A program made the translations under genes and the position numbers. From contig CAQZSK010000024.1 in the NCBI GenBank assembly GCA_948934525.1, forward strand, positions 1 through 10,529: a stretch of 10,529 bases of DNA, given 5' to 3'. A model generated the notes under the pieces. It ran no database searches and was not told where the DNA came from. It was given only the letters and a program-made list of their open reading frames with translations. The number at the start of each line of letters is the position of its first letter. Positions within the stretch are counted from its first letter, which is position 1. The stretch is from an uncultured Clostridia bacterium. Lineage in GTDB: Bacteria > Bacillota > Clostridia > TANB77 > CAG-508. This document shows positions 5,060 to 10,529 of this stretch, piece by piece.

Positions 5060-7321
5060 ATGAGTAAAAATAAAAAAACTAAAGTAAAAAACAAATATTA
5101 TGCTAATGCAGGTGGCTATAAATTAAATGTAAAGTGGATACTTCCCTTATTTATTTTAATGTTATTGTTATCCTATTTTGGTATTAATTATGTAACAGAT
5201 TTAACTTATGAAAATGTTTATAGTAATATTACAGAACTCAGTGAGCAAACAGCTGCACAACTTAATCTTGCTATTACAGAACAAAAAAGATTTATTGATA
5301 CTATGGCTTCTTCTATCAATAGTGGCTTTTTCAATACGCCTGAAGATATCTTCAAACGTTATAGCCCTGATTTAGCAGATTATCATTTTACAAGACTAGT
5401 TATCCTAGACGAAAAAGGAAATGGTATAACAAGTGATGGACATATTGTTAAAAATTATGCTAATATTGAAAGTTATTTTGCTAAATCAAAAAACAGTGTA
5501 TATTTAGCTGAAAATCAACCAAGCGTTCTCACTGGAGCAGATTACCTTGTCAATGTATATGCAAAAGCTTTCGAGTTAAATGGTGAAAATCTAATTATAT
5601 TTGCCACTATTCACACAGAAGATTATCGAGAAATTTTACTAAGACGTCTATTCCATGGTAAGGGTGGCACTTATTTAGTCAATAATAATGGTATTATTTT
5701 AATTGACTCTTCTGATACTATAACAGATGATAATGTTAATTTTTATGACCTTTTAGATGTACAATTAACAAATGAAATGGACATTGCTAAAGTTGCTGAA
5801 ATGAAACAAGCTATTATTTCAAAGCAAGTTGGAACTTTTGATGTTAGGTTAAATAAAAGCACTTACTTTATACATTATGAAAAGCTAAATGTAAATGATT
5901 GGTATGTTATTAGTATTGCACCTGATGATACTATTGCAAAAGAACTCCTTCAATTTCTAAAAATTGCTGTTGCAGCTTGTATTGGAATTACTTTTGCTAT
6001 TTTGGGTACTAGTATATTTATTGATTTATCTACTCAAAAGAAAAACAGAAAATTATATAGGATTGCTTATATAGATCCAATCACAGAACTTGGAAATGAA
6101 ACCTATTTTAAAGAAAATGGTGCTCGCTTTTTACAATCAGATGCAAAATCAAAATATATTATTGCACTTGATATCAACAAATTTAAAGCCTTAAATAATA
6201 TCTATGGTTATGAATTTTGTAATAAAATTTTGAAAGCACTCGGTGAAAAATTAGCTACAATTTTACCTATAGATAATATCATTTGTAGAATTTCAAATGA
6301 TGTTTTTGCTACCATTTTTAGTTATGAAAAGAATATCGAAACATTACTAAATAAAATTTTCCATGAAGCTTCTAATTTAAAAATAGGTGATACTGAAATT
6401 CATGTTAATTTGTCTATTGGAGTTTATAAAATCCACTCTAAAGATACAGATATTCATAAAGCTTTAGATAAAGCATATATGGCTCGTTCTAAAATAAAAG
6501 GACTTTATCATGACAACTATTATATTTTTGATGAAGTATTAGAAAATCAATTAGTAGAAGAACAACAAATTGAATCTTGTATGGAACAAGCTTTAAGCAA
6601 TAAAGAATTTGTGATTGTATATCAACCAAAGACTGCTGCAAGCACTGAAAAAACTGTTGGGGCTGAAGCATTAGTAAGATGGCATAAAAATGGGCAAGTA
6701 ATTCCTCCAGGAAAATTCATCCCTTTATTTGAGAGAAATAAATTTATTGTAAAATTAGATTTATATATTTTTGAACAAGTTTGTAAAGACTTAGCGATGT
6801 GGAAAGAAAAATATGGTACTGTGCCAATTGTTTCTGTTAATGTTTCTAAAGAACATTTTGTATATGAAAACTTTATCGATGATTATGAAAAGCTTACAGA
6901 TAAATATGGAATTGATAGAAGTAAGGTAGATTTAGAAATTACAGAAAGTGCTACTGTTGATGATAAAATTGATATTATTAAAATATTAAATTCCATCAAA
7001 GAAAAAGGCTTTGTAGTTTCTATTGATGATTTTGGTACAGGCTATTCTTCACTTAGTATGTTGCAAAGTATGCCTATTGATATTATTAAAATAGATAAAA
7101 TTTTCGTAGATAAGGCTAATCTTGAAAGCGATAAAAATATTATTAATTATATTGTATACCTTGCCAAAAGACTTAGTGTAAAAACTATTGTAGAAGGTGT
7201 TGAAACTAAAGAACAGGCAGATTATGTAAGAAACTTGAAATGTGATATTATTCAAGGTTATTATTATTCAAAACCTATTTCAAAAGAAGAATTTGAAGAT
7301 TATTTTACTAAGAATAGTTAA
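5060..7321 (+). CDS. Membrane Cache-GGDEF-EAL protein, probable c-di-GMP phosphodiesterase
   Basis: A 753-residue receptor. A Lys-rich cytoplasmic start leads to TM1 (about 26-46), an extracellular double-Cache-like sensor (about 50-295) and TM2 (about 300-321). A GGDEF domain (about 335-495) and an EAL domain (about 505-745) follow. The GGDEF is degenerate: the signature is S-N-D-V-F (412-416), the usual G-D pair reads C-N (387-388), and no RxxD inhibitory site is visible. The EAL domain keeps its key residues: E-A-L-V-R-W (E536), N-V-S, E-I-T-E-S, D-D-F-G-T-G-Y (656-662), E-G-V-E-T (E712) and Q-G-Y-Y-Y (Q732). It should hydrolyse c-di-GMP to pGpG, with the GGDEF acting as a GTP sensor or structural part. 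The TGA at 5054 forces the start to lie downstream of it. Ligand and output are unknown. Confidence 0.93.
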   Translation: MSKNKKTKVKNKYYANAGGYKLNVKWILPLFILMLLLSYFGINYVTDLTYENVYSNITELSEQTAAQLNLAITEQKRFIDTMASSINSGFFNTPEDIFKRYSPDLADYHFTRLVILDEKGNGITSDGHIVKNYANIESYFAKSKNSVYLAENQPSVLTGADYLVNVYAKAFELNGENLIIFATIHTEDYREILLRRLFHGKGGTYLVNNNGIILIDSSDTITDDNVNFYDLLDVQLTNEMDIAKVAEMKQAIISKQVGTFDVRLNKSTYFIHYEKLNVNDWYVISIAPDDTIAKELLQFLKIAVAACIGITFAILGTSIFIDLSTQKKNRKLYRIAYIDPITELGNETYFKENGARFLQSDAKSKYIIALDINKFKALNNIYGYEFCNKILKALGEKLATILPIDNIICRISNDVFATIFSYEKNIETLLNKIFHEASNLKIGDTEIHVNLSIGVYKIHSKDTDIHKALDKAYMARSKIKGLYHDNYYIFDEVLENQLVEEQQIESCMEQALSNKEFVIVYQPKTAASTEKTVGAEALVRWHKNGQVIPPGKFIPLFERNKFIVKLDLYIFEQVCKDLAMWKEKYGTVPIVSVNVSKEHFVYENFIDDYEKLTDKYGIDRSKVDLEITESATVDDKIDIIKILNSIKEKGFVVSIDDFGTGYSSLSMLQSMPIDIIKIDKIFVDKANLESDKNIINYIVYLAKRLSVKTIVEGVETKEQADYVRNLKCDIIQGYYYSKPISKEEFEDYFTKNS

Positions 7322-7326
7322 AACAC

Positions 7327-7361
7327 AAAAACAGATTTTAGAAATTCTAAAATCTGTTTTT
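7327..7361. terminator. Bidirectional terminator between convergent genes
   Basis: A 15-bp perfect stem (7327-7341 with 7347-7361, 5-nt loop) is flanked by T-runs on both strands: TTTTTCTTTT on plus and GTTTTTGTGTTTT on minus. It lies 5 bp past the Cache-GGDEF-EAL stop and 24 bp past the end of the convergent flavodiiron gene, so it can serve both. Confidence 0.9.
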
Positions 7362-7384
7362 CTTTTATTATATAGTAATTTACC

Positions 7385-8566
7385 TTATTCTATAATCATC
7401 TTTCCAAATTCTACACATTGTTTTTTCATTTCTTCATCTGGTGTCCACATTTGTTTAATTCCTTCATTAATTATCTCAAATCCTGCTCTTTTTAGGCTCT
7501 CTGTTATTTGTCCTACTGCTTCTCCACTCCATCCATAACTTCCAAAAGCTGCTGCCTTTTTGTTTTTCAATTTCATTCCTCTGAGCATCTCCAAAATCCC
7601 AGCAATAGAATGTAAATATCCGTTATTAACTGTTGGAGATCCCACTAAAATCATTTTTGATTTGAATACTTCTGTTAATACTTCTGTTTTGTCATCTTTT
7701 GCAGTATTCATTATTTTGATGGTTACTTTTTTGTCTACTTCCTGTATCCCCTCTGCTATTGCCTCCGCCATATTTCTAGTACTGTTCCACATGGTATCAT
7801 ATAAGATAGTAATTTGATTTTCCTCATAATTATTTGCCCATTCTAAATATTTCTGTATAATTTGCTCAGGATTTTTCCTCCAAATCAGTCCATGACTTGG
7901 ACATATCATTTGAACCTTCAAATTCATTCCTAATATCTCTTGAATCTTTTTGTTCACTAATAATCCAAATGGAGCTAAAATATTGGCATAGTAAGTAAGA
8001 GCTTGCTCCCATAAAATTGGCTGTTCTACTTCATCTGCATACAAATATTCTGATGCTAAATGCTGTCCAAATCCATCATTGCTAAATAATACATCTGCAC
8101 CTTCCATATACGTAAACATCGTATCTGGCCAATGTAACATTGGCGCTTCTATAAACTTTAATGTATGTTTTCCTATATTTAAAATATCTCCTGTTTTAAC
8201 AGGAATAAAGTTCCACTCTTGATGATATTGCCCTTTTATAGATTTTATCCCATTTGCTGTGCAATAAATTGGCGTATTTGGTATTTCTCTCATAAGTTCT
8301 AGTAAAGAACCACTATGGTCTATTTCTCCATGTTGCATAACGATTGCATCTATTTTATGGATATCTATTTCTTGCTTTAAGTTATTTACAAATTCTTTAT
8401 CATATGGTAACCAAACTGTATCTATTAAAACTGTTTTCTCATCTTGTATTAAATATGCATTATAAGACGAACCTTTATTAGTGGTAAATTCGTCTCCATG
8501 AAATTTCTTAAGTTCCCAGTCTGTTTTTCCTACCCATGAAATATATTTATTAATTTGCTTTTTCAT
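7385..8566 (-). CDS. FprA-type flavodiiron protein (O2/NO reductase)
   Basis: A 393-residue A-type flavoprotein of standard length. The N-terminal metallo-beta-lactamase-like domain (about 1-250) holds the complete diiron ligand set: H79-x-E81-x-D83-H84, H145, D164 and H225. The C-terminal flavodoxin domain (about 252-393) starts with the FMN phosphate loop Y-D-T-M-W-N-S-T-R-N-M (256-266), and G-S-P-T-V-N-N-G-Y and G-S-Y-G-W-S-G loops follow. Such cytoplasmic enzymes reduce O2 to water and/or NO to N2O, using electrons from rubredoxin or a flavin reductase. There is no fused rubredoxin or reductase domain, so a partner is needed. It follows the flavin reductase-like gene by 37 bp, which suggests a shared operon. 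The ribosome binding site (GAGG at 8572-8575) is modest. Confidence 0.93.
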   Translation of the reverse strand: MKKQINKYISWVGKTDWELKKFHGDEFTTNKGSSYNAYLIQDEKTVLIDTVWLPYDKEFVNNLKQEIDIHKIDAIVMQHGEIDHSGSLLELMREIPNTPIYCTANGIKSIKGQYHQEWNFIPVKTGDILNIGKHTLKFIEAPMLHWPDTMFTYMEGADVLFSNDGFGQHLASEYLYADEVEQPILWEQALTYYANILAPFGLLVNKKIQEILGMNLKVQMICPSHGLIWRKNPEQIIQKYLEWANNYEENQITILYDTMWNSTRNMAEAIAEGIQEVDKKVTIKIMNTAKDDKTEVLTEVFKSKMILVGSPTVNNGYLHSIAGILEMLRGMKLKNKKAAAFGSYGWSGEAVGQITESLKRAGFEIINEGIKQMWTPDEEMKKQCVEFGKMIIE

Positions 8567-8603
8567 TTTAGCCTCATCCCTCTCTTTTTTCTATCTAGTA
8601 TGC

Positions 8604-9185
8604 TTAAGTTCTTCTTTTCTTATTCTTTTTTTTAGCAACGGAATATCCAAATTTTCCAACTTGTTTTCCTAAAGTAAAATATTTTCCATTCGCATAAGCA
8701 ATTAAATTACATTTTGTAATATCAAAGGCACCTTTTTCATCTATATAATGTTCATCTGCATCAATGGATAAAATTTCTGCTATGAACATATCATGACTAC
8801 CTAGCTCTTTTATCTCTTTTACTTTACATTCAATTGATACAGAACTTTCCTTAATTAGTGGACATTTAACAAACTTTGCTTTTTCTTTTGTCAATTTCAT
8901 TTCTTTAAACTTATCTACTTTTGCTCCCGTTTTCACTCCACACCAGTCTGTAGCATATACTAAATCTTTATTGGTTAAATTGATAACAAATTCTTTTGTT
9001 GTTTTAATAATATCATGTGAATATCTTTCTTTCCTTACTGAGATATAACACATTGGTTTGTCAGTATTGATAATGCCTGTCCAAGCCACAGTAATAATAT
9101 TACTTTTCTCCATATCTCCACAAGATACCATAACAACTGGTAAAGGATAAATAAAAGTCCCTGACTTCCATATTATTTTACTCAT
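8604..9185 (-). CDS. Flavin reductase-like (flavoredoxin family) FMN-binding protein
   Basis: A 193-residue protein with the split-barrel flavin reductase pattern: P-L-P-V-V-M-V-S-C-G (14-23), N-I-I-T-V-A-W-T-G (29-37), P-M-C-Y-I-S-V-R (44-51) and E-F-V-I-N-L (65-70). It also has C-G-V-K-T-G-A-K-V-D-K-F (82-93), the counterpart of the flavoredoxin loop G-x-x-S-G-x-x-x-D-K-F. The C-terminus is very basic (K-K-K-N-K-K-R-R-T). These proteins bind FMN and pass electrons from NAD(P)H or another donor. Beside a flavodiiron protein it is a reasonable electron-supply candidate, but that link is inferred. The ATG overlaps the upstream stop by 4 bp (ATGA), and AGGAGG lies at 9195-9200 inside the previous gene. 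Translation is therefore probably coupled. Confidence 0.88.
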   Translation of the reverse strand: MSKIIWKSGTFIYPLPVVMVSCGDMEKSNIITVAWTGIINTDKPMCYISVRKERYSHDIIKTTKEFVINLTNKDLVYATDWCGVKTGAKVDKFKEMKLTKEKAKFVKCPLIKESSVSIECKVKEIKELGSHDMFIAEILSIDADEHYIDEKGAFDITKCNLIAYANGKYFTLGKQVGKFGYSVAKKKNKKRRT

Positions 9186-10150
9186 CTTTCATTTCCTCCT
9201 GAAACTTTTCCTCTTCTAGCTGATTCAAGATTAATTATTCTTTTTCCATTTTCTCTTTCTTGCATGCTTTCCTTCTCCATTTTTTCCCACGTTATTACTG
9301 CAGTATATTGTTCTGGTAAATGTGTCACTCTATATCCATTTGTTCGTCTACTTGTATCTACCACTCTCGATAAGCTTCCCATATATCCATGCAATTCTTT
9401 ATCTGTTAAATTAGTAATTCCTAATAACTGTAAAAAAAGCATCGCATTATATGCAGGGTCTTCCATTTTACTAAAGAAAATTTCTCCAAATCTTTTTATT
9501 GTTCTAGATACATTCCCCATTGAGATTGTAATTTCATATTCCGATATACTTTCCTGTAGATTAGGAGTTGACATATAAAATAATTCTCCTGTTTTTTTTA
9601 TATCATAAGTTCTACCAGCAAATTGATAGGAATATATAGGAAACTGCCTTTCTACTGGATATCTTACAAGCTTAACAAAAGGTTCACCAACTTTCGCATT
9701 AGGCTGTCTACATAGTAGTTCTGGCTGATATAGTCCCATTTTATATGGTATTTCATTTTTTGCTTCTTGTAATTGAATAGCTTTCGTTCCTAATTCCTTA
9801 TCTTCCTTATCTCCAGCCTTTCCTTGTTGATTAGCACTATCACTAGCTTTTCTCACCTCTTGCATCACTTCTGAAGAAACTTGTAAGCTTTTATATAATT
9901 TCTCCATTACTTGCTCTCTATATTCTCTTTTATTAATATCTCCATCTATTCCAATCTTCTGTAAAGTATCATATATTTCATCAATAAAAATTAATTGCTG
10001 TTTTGTTGCTGATTGAAAAGCTTTTAATCTATCTCTACTAATAGAAAAATCATTCCCCTTTCTAAATTGAAACATCAAATTAATAAGCATTATTTTAGTT
10101 TCATCAGAAAGTATATTTTCCTCTCTTTTACTACTATTTCTAACTTCCAT
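9182..10150 (-). CDS. Hypothetical protein, first gene of the flavin reductase-flavodiiron operon
   Basis: I do not recognise this 322-residue protein. It has no signal peptide or membrane segment and only one cysteine (about 147), so it is probably cytoplasmic and not a metal or iron-sulphur protein. Residues 1-105 look mostly helical and charged (T-K-I-M-L-I-N-L-M-F-Q-F, then L-K-A-F-Q and I-F-I-D-E-I-Y-D-T-L). A Gln/Lys/Glu-rich linker (about 106-132) leads to a mixed region of about 135-295 with Y-S-Y-Q-F-A-G-R-T-Y and an aromatic-rich core, ending in a Lys/Arg/Glu-rich tail. The start is supported by AAAGGAGT at about 10158-10165. Its stop overlaps the flavin reductase start, tying it to the redox module. 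A regulatory or accessory role is only a guess. The window alone cannot show whether it is conserved. Confidence 0.75.
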   Translation of the reverse strand: MEVRNSSKREENILSDETKIMLINLMFQFRKGNDFSISRDRLKAFQSATKQQLIFIDEIYDTLQKIGIDGDINKREYREQVMEKLYKSLQVSSEVMQEVRKASDSANQQGKAGDKEDKELGTKAIQLQEAKNEIPYKMGLYQPELLCRQPNAKVGEPFVKLVRYPVERQFPIYSYQFAGRTYDIKKTGELFYMSTPNLQESISEYEITISMGNVSRTIKRFGEIFFSKMEDPAYNAMLFLQLLGITNLTDKELHGYMGSLSRVVDTSRRTNGYRVTHLPEQYTAVITWEKMEKESMQERENGKRIINLESARRGKVSGGNER

Positions 10151-10173
10151 ATAATTAACTCCTTTTGATTTCT

Positions 10174-10179
10174 ATTATA
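10174..10179 (-). promoter_or_regulatory. -10 element of the hypothetical-flavin reductase-flavodiiron operon
   Basis: A perfect TATAAT lies on the minus strand 24 bp above the start codon. The -35 region at 17-bp spacing is a poor TTTCTT that falls in the stem and T-tract of the rRNA terminator. Initiation here would give a very short leader containing the AGGAG. Confidence 0.5.
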
Positions 10180-10185
10180 ATATAA

Positions 10186-10235
10186 AAAATAAAAAAAAGA
10201 AACCACAAATTAGAAAAATCTAATTTCTAGTTTCT
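10186..10235 (-). terminator. rRNA operon terminator after 5S rRNA
   Basis: The inner stem AAATTAGA/TCTAATTT (10219-10226 with 10207-10214, 4-nt loop) and outer stem AGAAAC/GTTTCT (10230-10235 with 10198-10203) are joined by a short mismatched section. On the minus strand they are followed by TTTCTTTTTTTTTATTTTTT. The terminator lies 15 bp after the 5S 3' end. Confidence 0.88.
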
Positions 10236-10249
10236 AAAAAAAATAAAAA

Positions 10250-10365
10250 TCTGGCGACAACCTATTTTCTCAGCAGGGTAACCCACAAATATCTTCGGCA
10301 CATTGGAGCTTGACTTCTGTGTTCGGTATGGGAACAGGTATTTCCTCCATGTAATCATCACCAGA
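10250..10365 (-). rRNA. rrf: 5S ribosomal RNA
   Basis: The minus strand reads as a complete 5S rRNA of about 116 nt. The ends TCTGGTGAT and GTCGCCAGA pair to form helix I. The hallmark CCATACCGAACACAGAAGT and the loop-E/helix V region GTGGGTTACCC are present in order. It follows the 23S gene, as in standard 16S-23S-5S operons. The exact ends are set by the helix I pairing and may be off by a base or two. Confidence 0.96.
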
Positions 10366-10476
10366 AATGTTTAGTGTTTCTAAGGTAATTTTTACCTTAA
10401 CATACACTCAAAAATATATAGAGAAAACTCTTCTTTGTAAACTTCCTTATTCTTAACCTTTCATATATATATTAGT
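10366..10476 (-). other. 23S-5S spacer
   Basis: This is an AT-rich spacer of roughly 110 bp with no tRNA. It holds an 8-bp hairpin, TAAGGTAA/TTACCTTA (10381-10388 with 10392-10399), just ahead of 5S, which may take part in pre-rRNA processing. Confidence 0.6.
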
Positions 10477-10529
10477 GGTTAAGCCCTCGATTTATTAGTA
10501 TTGGTCAGCTCAATACATTACTGTACTTA
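10477..10529 (-). rRNA. rrl: 23S ribosomal RNA, 3' end (partial)
   Basis: The minus strand reads GAGCTGACCAATACTAAT followed by TCGAGGGCTTAACC. This is the conserved 3' terminus of bacterial 23S rRNA (CTGACC, then ACTAAT, then CGAGG, then CTTAACC). Only the last 50 or so nucleotides are inside the window. The 3' boundary is approximate. Confidence 0.9.

Noticed and set aside
7242..7538. Plus-strand open frame overlapping the end of the EAL gene and the flavodiiron gene
   Set aside because: It runs across the bidirectional terminator and antisense to a well-supported flavodiiron C-terminus, and has no ribosome binding site.
9264..9578. Plus-strand 104-residue open frame
   Set aside because: It is antisense to the 322-residue gene, which has the good ribosome binding site and the overlap with its downstream partner.
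10366..10476. tRNA gene in the 23S-5S spacer
   Set aside because: No cloverleaf or TTC-loop sequence is visible; only an 8-bp hairpin was found.

Overview
The window is AT-rich, and nearly all genes are preceded by strong AGGAGG-type ribosome binding sites and σA-like promoters. This points to a low-GC Gram-positive, most likely an anaerobic member of the Clostridia. Supporting evidence is the classical rpmG-secE-nusG-rplK-rplA-rplJ-rplL cluster, an FprA-type flavodiiron protein (an anaerobe oxygen/NO scavenger) and a Cache-GGDEF-EAL receptor. The species cannot be named from this sequence. All genes but one are read leftwards (minus strand).

Layout by increasing coordinate. (1) 1-812 (minus): the 5' part of a probable lipoprotein gene with a Ser-rich stalk, an Ig-like segment and a 21-bp minisatellite that runs off the window edge. 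It has its own promoter (894-922). (2) 972-4758 (minus): the translation/secretion/transcription cluster. A TTGACA-N17-TAAAAT promoter at 4730-4758 reads through rpmG, secE, nusG, rplK, rplA, rplJ and rplL to a 13-bp-stem terminator at 972-1001. Two autoregulatory RNA elements are recognisable: an L1-type hairpin between rplK and rplA, and an L10-type kink-turn leader followed by a terminator/attenuator between rplA and rplJ. rpoB does not follow rplL. (3) 4559-5059: a 501-bp divergent intergenic region. (4) 5060-7321 (plus): a two-TM sensor with an extracellular Cache-like domain, a degenerate GGDEF and an intact EAL domain, so probably a c-di-GMP phosphodiesterase. A bidirectional terminator at 7327-7361 separates it from the convergent unit. 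(5) 7385-10150 (minus): a three-gene unit, unknown 322-aa protein -> flavin reductase-like protein -> flavodiiron protein, with a 4-bp start/stop overlap between the first two. (6) 10198-10529 (minus): the end of an rRNA operon, with the 23S 3' end, a tRNA-less spacer, a complete 5S gene and a strong terminator.

Working together: the left half is growth machinery (ribosome stalk L10/L12, L11, L1, L33, NusG, SecE) whose output is tuned by ribosomal-protein feedback. The right half is environmental response: a membrane receptor that probably lowers c-di-GMP, and a redox module that probably reduces O2 or NO with electrons passed through flavin proteins. I see no phage, transposon, CRISPR or defence system. 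The most unusual items are the unknown gene coupled to the flavin module, the Asn/Thr-rich SecE tail, the minisatellite lipoprotein placed where rpoB would be expected, and the degenerate GGDEF fused to an intact EAL.
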